DNA of 64,000 bases from Blastococcus sp. URHD0036 (GTDB taxonomy: Bacteria; Actinomycetota; Actinomycetes; Mycobacteriales; Geodermatophilaceae): the NCBI RefSeq assembly GCF_000701365.1, contig NZ_JNIK01000014.1, forward strand, positions 1-64,000, given 5' to 3'. Shown in pieces: positions 9,648-18,000 of this stretch. How positions within the stretch are numbered: position 1 is the first letter of the stretch; each line of letters begins with the position of its first letter. A model generated the notes under the pieces. The model did no database searches and was not told where the DNA came from. It was given only the letters and a program-made list of their open reading frames with translations. The translations under genes were made by a program, and so were the position numbers.

Positions 9648-9906
9648 GCTTGTGGTGCTGTCACGATCCGTCCACGGCACCTGCCCAGCCGTTCCGCCAG
9701 GGGCGGATCACGCCTGCACCTCACCGAGTGGTGCCTGCGCCCGAGGGGAGCAGGTGCGCCTACGGAGGTTCCGTCGTCTCGGCCGCCGTGGCCGGCGTCC
9801 TACTGGCGCCCGGCGCCGTATCGGCGGGTCCGGGGGCACCGCGGGTGTCTGAACAAGCGATGTCGGCCTTGTTCGCGGGACGTGGATGCGGGCCGAGCTG
9901 GAGCTG
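9648..9906. other. Gene-poor part of a 534-nt intergenic region
   Basis: Between the decayed repeat and the zwf stop no convincing gene is seen. One plus-strand frame (about 9732-9919) encodes a signal-peptide-like stretch ending APGAVSA, but it has no good start and runs into zwf. It may be a remnant. Confidence 0.4.
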
Positions 9907-11397
9907 TCAGCTCGACTGACGCCATGTCCGGCCGTCCCGGGCGATCAGCGCCTCAGCCTCGGGTGGGCCCCACGTTGCTGCCTGGTACAGCGGGATGGGG
10001 CGGGAATCGGCGGCCCAGTACTGCATGACCGGGTCGACGATGCGCCAGGACCGGCCCACCTCGTCGGCGCGGATGAAGAGGGTGGGGTCGCCGATCAGCG
10101 CATCCAGGATGACCCGCTCGTAGGCGTCGGGAGACTCCTCCTCGAAGCTCTGGTAGGAGAAGTCCATGGAGGCCTTCTGGACGCGGAAGGCGTGGCCGGG
10201 CACCTTCGCGCCGAAGCGCAGGCTCAGGCCCTCGTCGGGTTGCACCCGCACGATCAGTGCGTCCGGCTCGAGGTTCTCGGACGTGCCCGGGAACAGGGGC
10301 AGCTGCGGGGGACGGCGGAACTCCATCGCGACCTCGGTGACCCGCGTGGGCAGCCGCTTACCGGTGCGGACGTAGATGGGTACGCCGGTCCAGCGCCAGT
10401 TCTGGACCTCCAGTCGCATCGCCACGAAGGTCTCGGTCGCGCTCAACGGGTCGACGCCGGGCTCTTCCCGGTAGCCGGGCATGAGGTCCGTGCGGGTGCC
10501 GCCACGGGTGTACTGCCCGCGCACCGCGTTCGCCGCGATCTCCGCCTCGTCCTCCAAGGGGCGGATCGCGCGCAGCAGCTTCACCTTCTCGTCGCGGATC
10601 CCCTCCGCGTGGAAGGAGGTGGGGGGCTCCATGAGGAACAGCGACAGGACCTGCAGCACGTGGTTCTGGACGATGTCGCGCATCGCGCCGGTGGTCTCGT
10701 AGAAGCCGCCACGGTCACCGACGCCCAGCGTCTCGGCCACCGTGACCTGGACGTTGTCGACCCAGGTCCGGTTCCAGATGGGCTCGAAGATCGAGTTCGC
10801 GAACCGCAGTGCCAGCAGGTTCTGCACCGTCTCCTTGGCGAGATAGTGGTCGATGCGGAAGATCTGCTCCTCGGTGAACGCCGTGGTGAGGTCCGCGTAC
10901 AGGTCCCTGGCGCTGGGCTCGTCCCAGCCGAACGGCTTCTCGATCACCGCGCGGACGAAGCTGTCGCCGTCCGGAACTGACAGCCCCGCCTTGCCCAGGT
11001 TCACCGCGATCGGCCCGAACAGGCGCGGAGGCGTGGAGAAGTAGTAGACCCGGTTGCCGGCGCAGCCGTGCCGGGCGTCGCACTCGGCCATCACCTCGGC
11101 CAGCCGCCGATAGGTGGCGGGGTCGTCGTAGCCGCCGTGCACGTAGCGCGCGGTCGCGGTGAGCGTGGTCCACCGGGGATCGTCCTCGGCCGACACACTG
11201 CGCCGACAGAGGTCTCCGAACTCGTCGTCGGTCATGGGGGTCCGGGCGACACCGATCAAGGTCACCTCGGAGGGGAGCGCCCCGTAGCCGGCGAGCCGCG
11301 CGAGTGCCGGCAGGAGCTTCCGCGCCGTGAGGTCGCCCGAGGCGCCGAAGATCACGAGCACGCACGGCGGAGAACGACGGTCCACATCCGCGGTCAT
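9907..11397 (-). CDS. zwf: Glucose-6-phosphate 1-dehydrogenase
   Basis: This enzyme oxidises glucose-6-phosphate to 6-phosphogluconolactone, giving NAD(P)H in the oxidative pentose phosphate pathway. The 496-aa product has the N-terminal nucleotide-binding motif FGASGDLTARK, the active-site motif RIDHYLAKE with the family His and Lys, and the EKPFGWD segment. ATG at 11395-11397 places FGASGDL at the usual distance from the N-terminus; the longer open frame upstream looks non-coding. The usual actinobacterial partners tkt, tal and opcA are absent, so this may be a second, stand-alone copy. It lies between two copies of the polymerase 3' end. Confidence 0.93.
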   Translation of the reverse strand: MTADVDRRSPPCVLVIFGASGDLTARKLLPALARLAGYGALPSEVTLIGVARTPMTDDEFGDLCRRSVSAEDDPRWTTLTATARYVHGGYDDPATYRRLAEVMAECDARHGCAGNRVYYFSTPPRLFGPIAVNLGKAGLSVPDGDSFVRAVIEKPFGWDEPSARDLYADLTTAFTEEQIFRIDHYLAKETVQNLLALRFANSIFEPIWNRTWVDNVQVTVAETLGVGDRGGFYETTGAMRDIVQNHVLQVLSLFLMEPPTSFHAEGIRDEKVKLLRAIRPLEDEAEIAANAVRGQYTRGGTRTDLMPGYREEPGVDPLSATETFVAMRLEVQNWRWTGVPIYVRTGKRLPTRVTEVAMEFRRPPQLPLFPGTSENLEPDALIVRVQPDEGLSLRFGAKVPGHAFRVQKASMDFSYQSFEEESPDAYERVILDALIGDPTLFIRADEVGRSWRIVDPVMQYWAADSRPIPLYQAATWGPPEAEALIARDGRTWRQSS

Positions 11398-11498
11398 GGT
11401 GTCGGAGCATGCCGCATCAGGCACCTCGGCGAGGGCGACGGCTCGTCGACTGGTTGGCGGGCGAACCAGCGCTGTGCGCCCGACCTCCACAGCGAGAT

Positions 11499-12566
11499 TC
11501 AGTCGTCTTCCCCGGCCGGCTTCTTCGCGCGGCTGGGCTGGACCCGCATCGGCTCGCCCGGCATCTTCGGGTAGTCCGGGGGATAGGGGAGGTCGCCCAG
11601 CCCGGCGTCGACCGCCTGCCGGTCGGCGAGCTCCAGCAGCCCCTCGATGCCGAACGCGTGGTCGGCCAGGCCGGCGTGCTTGTCACCGACCGCGGCGAAC
11701 CGCTCCGGCATGGTCAGCACGGTGAAGTCGTGCGGGTGCACGTCGGGCAGCTCGTCCCAGTCCAGCGGCGCCGACACCGGGGCGTGCGACTTGGCCCGGA
11801 TGGAGTACGCCGAGGCGATCGTGCGGTCCCGGGCCATCTGGTTGTAGTCGATGAAGATCTTCTCGCCGCGCTCCTCCTTCCACCACGACATGGTCACGCG
11901 GTCGGGGAGGCGGCGCTCCAGCTCCCGGCCGAAGGCGATGACCGCCCGGCGGACGTCGGTGAAGGTCCACCGCGGCTGGATCGGCACGTAGATGTGCACC
12001 CCGCGGCCGCCCGAGGTCTTCGGCCAGCCCTGCATGCCGAACTCGGCGAGCAGTTCGCGCACGTGCGGGGCGACCCACACCGCGTCGGAGAAGTCGGTGC
12101 CCGGCTGCGGGTCCAGGTCGATGCGGATCTGGTTGGGCGACTCGACGTCGTCCTTGCCCACCGGCCAGGGGTGGAACGTCAGCGTGCCGAGGTTGGCGCA
12201 CCAGGCGACCACGGCGACGGAGTCGGGCGCGATCTCGTCCGCCGTCCGCCCGCTGGGGAAGGTGATGTGCGCCGTCTGCACCCAGTCGGGGGCGTTCTTG
12301 GGCACCCGCTTCTGGTAGAACGCGTCGCCGGTGTTGTCCATCCGGGTCGACAGCCGCGCCCCCTCGAACACCCCGCCGGGCCACCGCTCCAGCGTCGTCG
12401 GCCGGTCCCGCAGCGCGAACAGGATGCCCTCGCCGACGGCGACGAAGTAGTTCACGACGTCGATCTTGCGGATGCCCAGCTCGCCGAAGTACGGCTTCTC
12501 CGGACTGGAGACCCGCACCTCGTGACCGTCCACCTGGAGGACGACGGCGTCCTTGCTCGCGGCCAT
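11499..12566 (-). CDS. Non-homologous end-joining polymerase (stand-alone LigD PolDom)
   Basis: This is a 355-aa archaeo-eukaryotic-primase-like polymerase, equivalent to the polymerase domain of LigD but without ligase or nuclease domains. Such proteins fill gaps and add nucleotides at double-strand breaks with Ku and a ligase. The metal-binding acidic pair is in RIDLDPQPG. The conserved SGGRGVHIYVP and the FIDYNQMARDRT-to-S-x-R block follow. The start is ATG with GGAAGG 6 nt upstream. A LigC-type ligase gene lies 2.5 kb upstream on the same strand, a likely functional partner; no ku gene is in the window. Its last 67 bp are duplicated at 9581-9647. Confidence 0.9.
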   Translation of the reverse strand: MAASKDAVVLQVDGHEVRVSSPEKPYFGELGIRKIDVVNYFVAVGEGILFALRDRPTTLERWPGGVFEGARLSTRMDNTGDAFYQKRVPKNAPDWVQTAHITFPSGRTADEIAPDSVAVVAWCANLGTLTFHPWPVGKDDVESPNQIRIDLDPQPGTDFSDAVWVAPHVRELLAEFGMQGWPKTSGGRGVHIYVPIQPRWTFTDVRRAVIAFGRELERRLPDRVTMSWWKEERGEKIFIDYNQMARDRTIASAYSIRAKSHAPVSAPLDWDELPDVHPHDFTVLTMPERFAAVGDKHAGLADHAFGIEGLLELADRQAVDAGLGDLPYPPDYPKMPGEPMRVQPSRAKKPAGEDD

Positions 12567-12599
12567 CCACGCCCTTCCGTCGAGGTCAGCGCCCCGGCG

Positions 12600-14153
12600 T
12601 CAGGCCGGGCACACCAGCCCATCCTGCGGGACGACGAGGTCGATCAGGTACTGGTTGACGGCCGCTGTCACACAATCGGTCCTCGGGTAGGACGTGTGGC
12701 CCTGCCCCTGCCAGGTGACCAGGACGCCGCCGGTGAGGTCCTCGGCCATGTCGACGGCACCCGGCAGCGGGGTCACCGGGTCCCCGGCGTTGCCGACGAC
12801 GACGATGGGCGCGCTGCCCTCGGCGTCCCGCTCCGGCAGCGGGGTGCGCGGGGCGTCCCACGCGGTGCAGGTGTAGAGCGAGGCCGCGGAGCCCGCGCCG
12901 AACAGGGGGTACTGGAACCCCCACTGCTGGGCCAGCGGCAGCACCTCGTCGGCGGAGAGGCCCTCGTCCTCGGGGGTGTCGGCGCAGTTGATCGCCAGGT
13001 TGGCGTCCAGCAGGTTGGTGTACGTGCCGTCGTCCAGCCGCTGCGAGTAGCTGTCGGCGAGGGAGAAGATGCCGGCGGCGTCGCCGTCGCGCGCGGCCCG
13101 CAGGGCCTGGGAGAGCTGCGGCCAGGAGGCCGGGTCGTACATCGCCGACAGGACGCCGGTCATGACCACGCCCGGCGTCGCCTGACGGGTCTCGCCGGCC
13201 TTGCTGCTGGCGATCGGGGTCTGGGCCGCCTGGTCGAGCAGCTCGTAGACGAACTGCCGGGGGTTGTCGCCGATCGGGCATCCGGAGATCAGGCTCGTGC
13301 AGTTGGCCGCGAAGGCGTCGAAGCCGGCCTCCAGACCGGCCGCGCTCGCCTCGGCGTCGGCCTGCGCGTCCTTGTCCGGGTCGACGGCGCCGTCCAGCAC
13401 GAAGGCGCGCACCTTCTCGGGGAAGAGCTCCGCGTAGGTGGAGCCGAGCGTGGTGCCGTAGGAGTAGCCGAGGTAGGTCAGCTGCTCGTCGCCGAGCGCG
13501 GCCCGCAGCCGGTCCATGTCGCGCGCGGTGTCGACGGTGTTGAAGGTCCCCAGCGCCTCGCCGTACTCCTCGCCGCACGCGTCGGCGGTCTCGTCGGTGA
13601 GGGCCAGCACCGCGTCGACCTGCTCCGGGGTCACCGGTCGCGGCTCGGCGGCGGTCTGCTGGTCCTTGAGGGTGGCGGGGATGCAGTCGACCGGCGTCGT
13701 GAGGTTCACCCCGCGGGGGTCGAAGCCGACGATGTCGAACCGGCGCAGCACGTCCTCGGGCAGGGTCTGGGCCAGGTCGATCGCGGAGTAGGCACCGGAC
13801 GCGCCCGGTCCGCCGGGGTTGATGACGAGCGAGCCGATCCGGTCCGTCTGGCCGGGGAAGCGGGCGCGCACGACGAACATCGGCAGCGTCTCGCTGTCGG
13901 CCTCCTCGTAGCTGATCGGCACGTCGAGGTAGCCGCACTCGAAGCTCAGCGACCGGGGGTTGCCGACGCCGAGCTCGAGGATGTCGTCGGTGCAGTCCTG
14001 CAGCTCGACCGGGTCGACGTCCTCGGCAGCCGTCGTCGGGGCCGCCGACGACGCAGCGGTCGAGTCGGGTTCGTCGGAGTCGCCGGAGGTACACCCACCG
14101 AGGAGCAGGAGCAGGCCGGACGCGGCGGCCAGCAGACCGCGGGAGGCACGCAT
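12600..14153 (-). CDS. Exported alpha/beta-hydrolase, tripeptidyl aminopeptidase (TAP/SlpD-E) family lipoprotein
   Basis: This is a 517-aa predicted lipoprotein peptidase. The signal sequence ends in LLLLLGGC, a lipobox, followed by a Ser/Thr/Asp-rich linker. The oxyanion region LVINPGGPGASG precedes the nucleophile elbow GYSYGTT. The catalytic Asp probably lies in GNAGDPVTP and the His in QGQGHTSY near the end. Several cysteines suit an extracellular protein. ATG at 14151-14153 puts the signal peptide at the terminus. It is the fifth gene of a minus-strand run with sipW, ligC, sortase and a small membrane protein, so it may share their transcript. The substrate is unknown. Confidence 0.88.
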   Translation of the reverse strand: MRASRGLLAAASGLLLLLGGCTSGDSDEPDSTAASSAAPTTAAEDVDPVELQDCTDDILELGVGNPRSLSFECGYLDVPISYEEADSETLPMFVVRARFPGQTDRIGSLVINPGGPGASGAYSAIDLAQTLPEDVLRRFDIVGFDPRGVNLTTPVDCIPATLKDQQTAAEPRPVTPEQVDAVLALTDETADACGEEYGEALGTFNTVDTARDMDRLRAALGDEQLTYLGYSYGTTLGSTYAELFPEKVRAFVLDGAVDPDKDAQADAEASAAGLEAGFDAFAANCTSLISGCPIGDNPRQFVYELLDQAAQTPIASSKAGETRQATPGVVMTGVLSAMYDPASWPQLSQALRAARDGDAAGIFSLADSYSQRLDDGTYTNLLDANLAINCADTPEDEGLSADEVLPLAQQWGFQYPLFGAGSAASLYTCTAWDAPRTPLPERDAEGSAPIVVVGNAGDPVTPLPGAVDMAEDLTGGVLVTWQGQGHTSYPRTDCVTAAVNQYLIDLVVPQDGLVCPA

Positions 14154-14203
14154 GATCGTCCACAGTAGGAGCGCTTCCTGGCAGCCGCAGCGCGCCCCCG
14201 GGC

Positions 14204-14359
14204 TCAGTCGACGGTGACGTCGGTGAACGGCAGCAGGTGCTCGACCCGCGGGAAGACGACGAACAGCAGCAGCACGCTGACCGCCAGGACGAGCAGCAGA
14301 GCGAGGAACGCCTTGCTGCCGGTGCCTCCGGGCAGGCGTCGCCAAATCCACGAGTACAC
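14204..14359 (-). CDS. Small single-pass membrane protein, 51 aa, downstream of sortase E
   Basis: The GTG start at 14357-14359 is 10 nt after the sortase stop, with GAGG overlapping that stop as ribosome-binding site. The peptide starts MYSWIWRRLPGG, has one hydrophobic segment of about 20 residues (AFLALLLVLAVSVLLLFVVF), then ends LPFTDVTVD. From general knowledge, similar 50-aa proteins accompany srtE genes in other actinobacteria. Positive residues before the TM and acidic ones after it suggest N-in/C-out topology. The role is unknown; a sortase accessory is possible. Confidence 0.75.
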   Translation of the reverse strand: MYSWIWRRLPGGTGSKAFLALLLVLAVSVLLLFVVFPRVEHLLPFTDVTVD

Positions 14360-14369
14360 GCCGTCTACC

Positions 14370-15104
14370 TCAGCCTTCCTGCAGTGCGGGCGGGCCGTCG
14401 GGGGCGTCGGCCCGCATGATCGGGCCCCCCTCGAGGACGGCGTGGACGATCATCCGCTGCCGGGCGGAGTACTTCGGGTGACACGTCGTCAACGTCAGGT
14501 AGGCACCGCTCGGCGGGACGTCCGGCGCGGCCAGCGGGGTGGGGGAGATCACCGAGGTGTCGGTGGGCGGCACGATCTGCTGGCCGGGGATCGGGCCGGT
14601 GGCGAAGTCGCCCGTGGCCGGGTCGCCCAGGACGCGGTAGACGTACCAGGCGTCGGAGGTCTCCACGATGATCGGGTCGCCCGGGCGCAGCTCGCCCAGG
14701 TCGAGGAACGGCGACCCCCGGCCGACGCGGTGACCGGCCACGGCGAAGTTGCCCTGCTCGCCGGGGAGCGCGGTCCCGACGTAGTGGCCGGGGCCCTGCG
14801 CGAGCTCCTCCTGGTCGGTGCCCTCGACGATCGCGCGGCGCCAGTCGGCGCCGAGCCCGGGGATGTGCAGGAACGCGAACGGCTCACCGACCTCCGGCGT
14901 GATCGGCGCCGGGGTGGGGCCCGAGGCGGCTCCCGCCCACTCGTCGTCCAGCTGGTCGCTGAGCTCGTCCTGCGCCTGCCCGGCCAGGATGTCGGTGACG
15001 TACAGCTCGTAGACGACGAACAGCAGCATCACGAAGCCGGCGGTCAGCAGCAGCTGGCCCACACCGCGCAGTCCGGTGCGGACCAGGTCCCCCCCGCGGC
15101 TCAC
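14370..15104 (-). CDS. srtE: Class E sortase
   Basis: Sortases are membrane-anchored transpeptidases that attach surface proteins to peptidoglycan; class E recognises LAxTG-type signals in high-GC actinobacteria. The 244-aa product has an N-terminal TM (about 15-35) and an extracytoplasmic linker. The catalytic His is H125 in AGHRVG, the Cys is C208 in LTLTTCHP, and the Arg follows in SARQR. The GTG start overlaps the ligC stop by 4 nt (GTGA), implying translational coupling. No LPxTG/LAxTG substrate gene was recognised in the window. The nearby SipW locus may feed the same cell surface. Confidence 0.93.
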   Translation of the reverse strand: MSRGGDLVRTGLRGVGQLLLTAGFVMLLFVVYELYVTDILAGQAQDELSDQLDDEWAGAASGPTPAPITPEVGEPFAFLHIPGLGADWRRAIVEGTDQEELAQGPGHYVGTALPGEQGNFAVAGHRVGRGSPFLDLGELRPGDPIIVETSDAWYVYRVLGDPATGDFATGPIPGQQIVPPTDTSVISPTPLAAPDVPPSGAYLTLTTCHPKYSARQRMIVHAVLEGGPIMRADAPDGPPALQEG

Positions 15105-16171
15105 CCGGCGAGCACCTCGGCCAGGTCGTAGCGGACCGGGACGTCGAGCTGGTCATAGGTGCAGCTGCGCGGCTCCCGGTCCGGGCGCCAGCGGAGGAAG
15201 TGGCCGGTGTGCCGCAGCCGCCGTCCCTCCAGCTGGTCGTACTTGATCTCGACGACCAGCTCGGGCCGCAGCGGCACCCAGGAGAGGTCCTTGCCGGCGT
15301 TCCAGCGGCTCTGCGCGCCGGGCATGCGGTGCTCGCCCTCGGTGTCGGTCTGCGCGTTGGCCCAGTCCTGCCACGGGTGGCCGTCGAGCGCGCCGGCGCG
15401 GTAGGGCGCCAGCTCCTCGACCAGCTCGGCCCGCCGGGTCATGGGGAAGGAGGCCGCGACGCCGATGTGCTGCAGGTCCCCGTCGCCGTTGTAGAGGCCG
15501 AGCAGCAGCGAGCCGACGATCGGGCCGCTCTTGTGCCAGCGGAACCCGGCGACCACGCAGTCGGCGGTGCGCACGTGCTTGACCTTGGTCATCAGCCGTT
15601 GGTCGGGGCCGTAGGGCAGGTCGGCGGCCTTGGCCACGACACCGTCGAGCCCCGCGCCCTCGAACTGCTCGAACCAGCGCTGCGCGGTCTCGGGGTCCTG
15701 GGTGATCGCCGTGGTGTGCACCTGGTCGGTGGCCCGGACCACCTCCGTCAGCCGGGCGCGGCGCTCGGCGAAGGGGCGTTCCATCAGCGACTCGTCGCCC
15801 AGGGCGAGGAGGTCGAAGGCGACGAACGTGGCCGGCGTCTGCTCGGCCAGCAGGGTGACCCGGCTGGCCGCGGGGTGGATCCGCTGCAGCAGGGCCTCGA
15901 AGTGCAGCCGGTCCCCGGCCGGGACGACGATCTCGCCGTCGACCACGCAGCGTTCCGGCAGCGCGGCCTTCACCGCCTCGACGACCTCGGGGAAGTAGCG
16001 GGTCAGCGGCCGCTCGTTGCGGCTGCCGAGCTCCACCTCGTCACCGTCGCGGAAGACGATGCAGCGGAAGCCGTCCCACTTGGGCTCGTAGAAGAGCCCG
16101 TCAGCGGTGGGGAGCTTCGTGGCCGCCTTCGCCAGCATCGGCTTGACCGGCGGCAGCACGGGCAGGTCCAT
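15101..16171 (-). CDS. ligC: ATP-dependent DNA ligase, LigC type
   Basis: This is a 356-aa ligase that seals nicks through a Lys-AMP intermediate and acts in backup end-joining or base-excision repair. Motif I is KWDGFR, with the nucleotidyl Lys near residue 31. Motif III is FVAFDLLALG, motif IV GLDGVVAK and motif V KVKHVRTADC. An OB-fold domain forms the C-terminal third. The start lies 5 nt after the sipW stop, and the stop overlaps the sortase start. A stand-alone LigD-type polymerase is encoded three genes downstream. A DNA ligase between a signal peptidase and a sortase is functionally odd. Confidence 0.93.
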   Translation of the reverse strand: MDLPVLPPVKPMLAKAATKLPTADGLFYEPKWDGFRCIVFRDGDEVELGSRNERPLTRYFPEVVEAVKAALPERCVVDGEIVVPAGDRLHFEALLQRIHPAASRVTLLAEQTPATFVAFDLLALGDESLMERPFAERRARLTEVVRATDQVHTTAITQDPETAQRWFEQFEGAGLDGVVAKAADLPYGPDQRLMTKVKHVRTADCVVAGFRWHKSGPIVGSLLLGLYNGDGDLQHIGVAASFPMTRRAELVEELAPYRAGALDGHPWQDWANAQTDTEGEHRMPGAQSRWNAGKDLSWVPLRPELVVEIKYDQLEGRRLRHTGHFLRWRPDREPRSCTYDQLDVPVRYDLAEVLAG

Positions 16172-16176
16172 GTCGG

Positions 16177-16887
16177 TCAGTCAAGCAGCCGGACCTGACG
16201 GGAGGGCACCGGGACGGGTGGGCGCGTCGCGCGCACCAGCAGGGTCCCCGGCTCGTCCAGGACGGGCGCCATCACCACGGTCCGCGCGCTGTCCGCGTCG
16301 ACGCCGTCCGGGTCCGCGTCGACGCCGTCGGGCAGGGGCGCCGCGGTCGGGGCGTCGTCCTCCGGGCGTCCGCCGGGGGACACCGCGAGCAGCCCGCACA
16401 CGAGGACGACGAGCACGCCGACCCCCTTGGTCGAGTGCAGCAGCGCGACGAGCCGGCCGACCTGCGGGACGTCGAACACGAGCTCCCCCCGCACGGCGGA
16501 TGCCGGGACGGGCAGCCGGTCGGGGTCCTCGTTCGCGTCGCCCTTCGTCGTGAAGGCCGGCTCGCCCGCGGAGACGTCGACCGCCACGACCCGGTGGGTG
16601 ACGAGCGCGGCCTGGTTCGACGGGTGCGCGAAGGTGATGACGTCCCCGACCTCGACGGTCGCCGGGTCGACGGGGCGGGTGAAGACCATGCCGCCCACCG
16701 GCAGGCCCGGGGTCATGCTGCCGGACAGGACGGCCAGGGCCTGCCCGCCGGTGACCGTGGGGTAGAGGGCGACGCCCAGCGCGGTCGCCGTCCCGGTCAG
16801 GAGGACCAGGCCGATGGCCCACGCCGCGATCCGCCGGGCGAGGTGCAGCCCGGCGCCGCCGGTCGTGGGAGCAGCGGGGGAGGGCAC
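16177..16887 (-). CDS. sipW: Signal peptidase I, SipW/ER (S26B) type
   Basis: This is a membrane signal peptidase of the archaeal/eukaryotic-like Ser-His class, which cleaves the special signal peptides of TasA/camelysin-type proteins. The 236-aa protein has an N-terminal TM (about 19-42) and the catalytic Ser in VLSGSMTPGL. A His replaces the usual Lys, in VTHRVVAVD. The conserved TKGDANEDPD follows, then a second TM (VGVLVVLVCGLLAV) and a low-complexity cytoplasmic tail that repeats GVDADPDGVDAD. It is divergent from the exported-protein genes starting at 16972, its likely substrates. The GTG start has no well-spaced ribosome-binding site, so the start is less certain. Confidence 0.9.
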   Translation of the reverse strand: MPSPAAPTTGGAGLHLARRIAAWAIGLVLLTGTATALGVALYPTVTGGQALAVLSGSMTPGLPVGGMVFTRPVDPATVEVGDVITFAHPSNQAALVTHRVVAVDVSAGEPAFTTKGDANEDPDRLPVPASAVRGELVFDVPQVGRLVALLHSTKGVGVLVVLVCGLLAVSPGGRPEDDAPTAAPLPDGVDADPDGVDADSARTVVMAPVLDEPGTLLVRATRPPVPVPSRQVRLLD

Positions 16888-16916
16888 GCTCCGAGTCTCA
16901 CGGGCGGGCGGGCGCG

Positions 16917-16940
16917 CGACATCATCGATTCTGACGATGT
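16917..16940. promoter_or_regulatory. CTGACGATG motif in the sipW divergent promoter
   Basis: CTGACGATG at 16931-16939 lies between sipW (minus) and the exported-protein operon (plus). With the preceding CATCG it forms an imperfect palindrome (CATCG, 7 nt, CGATG). The same 9-mer lies upstream of the TasA-like gene at 20934-20942, and inverted at 21025-21033. A binding site for the local LuxR-type regulator is inference. Confidence 0.45.
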
Positions 16941-16971
16941 GGCCGGCCCCGGCCGTCGCCAGGCTCGTGCG

Positions 16972-18000
16972 GTGCGCCGTCCCCTGTACACCGCTGCCGT
17001 CGTCCTCGCGGCGACCGCCGGCGTCCTCGCCGCGTCCGGTCCGGCCGCCGCCGAGGGCGGGCTGGTCCCCGGCACGACCCGGTTCGTGCCGGTCGGCCTC
17101 GACACGGGCGGCTGGGGAGGCGAGACCCCGGACCGACTCGAGGTCGCCGTCTCCGCTCTCCGCCAGGCGGAGAACACCTGCCTCGAGCCCGAGCGCGACG
17201 CCGCCGACGGCTGCGGTCTCCCGGGCGCCGACCTGGCGGCCGACCCCGGTGAGCTGGCCGAGCAGCTGGCCGGCTCGGTCGCCGCGGGCACCCGCGGCCG
17301 CGACGGCGCCTGCGACCCCCTGGGCGACGCCGAGGACCTGCGGCTCGTGGCGCCGGACGCCGACGCGTCGGGCGATCCGGTGCTGCGGTTCGTCGCCCTC
17401 TCCGTCGGCGACCCCGGTCGGTGGGACGACGTCGACTGCCTCAGCCTGGCGCTGACCTTCACCGACAGCGCGGACAACAACCTCGCCCAGTCCGACGCCG
17501 TGGACTTCGCCCTCGAGGTCTACGCCCTGTCGTCCGTGCCCGACGTCGTCCCGGCTCCTCCGGGAGGGGGCGGCACCCCGGGGACCGGCAGCGGCGGTAC
17601 GGGGACCGGCGGCACCCGCGGGGCGGGCACCGACGTCGTCGGCGGCCCGTCCGCGGCCGGCCTCGGCGGGAGCACCGGTCTCCAGGGGGGCAACAGCAAC
17701 GGCAACGGCAACGGCACCGGCCCCGTCGGCCTCGGTGCCCCGGCCGGCGACGGCGGAGCGGCGCAGGGCGCCCCGCCCGGCGGGACCGGGACGGTGATCG
17801 GCCGGACGACGACCTCGGTCAGCGTCGACGGGGACGGCGTGACCGCCGAGACCGTCACCCAGACCCAGACCCGGGCGGCGGGGCAGTCGCTGGCCTCGGC
17901 CGTGATGTGGGCCGGCGGGGTCTTCGCCGCCGTCCTGGCCCTCGGCTGGTTCCTGTTCCTCGTGGTGCGCCGGCGGCGCCGGTCGGAGAGTGCGGCATGA
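16972..18000 (+). CDS. Exported, C-terminally membrane-anchored protein of the SipW locus
   Basis: This protein has about 342 aa. It opens with a Sec signal peptide (LYTAAVVLAATAGVLAASGPAAAEG), followed by a Cys-containing extracellular domain. A segment DNNLAQSDAVDFALEVYA resembles the repeat signature of TasA/SipW-dependent proteins. A Gly/Thr/Asn-rich linker (about 200-270, including an NGNGNG run) leads to one TM helix and an RRRRRS stop-transfer tail. No catalytic motif is seen. The GTG at 16972 was chosen because it places the signal at the N-terminus; an in-frame GTG at 16939 is the alternative. The stop overlaps the next start (ATGA), so the two genes are coupled. Confidence 0.75.
   Translation: MRRPLYTAAVVLAATAGVLAASGPAAAEGGLVPGTTRFVPVGLDTGGWGGETPDRLEVAVSALRQAENTCLEPERDAADGCGLPGADLAADPGELAEQLAGSVAAGTRGRDGACDPLGDAEDLRLVAPDADASGDPVLRFVALSVGDPGRWDDVDCLSLALTFTDSADNNLAQSDAVDFALEVYALSSVPDVVPAPPGGGGTPGTGSGGTGTGGTRGAGTDVVGGPSAAGLGGSTGLQGGNSNGNGNGTGPVGLGAPAGDGGAAQGAPPGGTGTVIGRTTTSVSVDGDGVTAETVTQTQTRAAGQSLASAVMWAGGVFAAVLALGWFLFLVVRRRRRSESAA

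Noticed and set aside
9732-9919. Signal-peptide-like plus-strand frame ending in the zwf 3' end
   Set aside because: There is no well-placed start or ribosome-binding site and it overlaps zwf. It is kept only as a possible remnant.
12600-14351. Longer N-terminus for the lipoprotein peptidase
   Set aside because: The extra 66 residues are Arg/Pro-rich, precede the signal peptide and overlap the small membrane-protein gene, so ATG 14153 was used.
17692-17720. Short tandem repeats as a possible CRISPR or phase-variation tract
   Set aside because: Units are in-frame NG codons within a linker, with no spacers and no change of frame expected.
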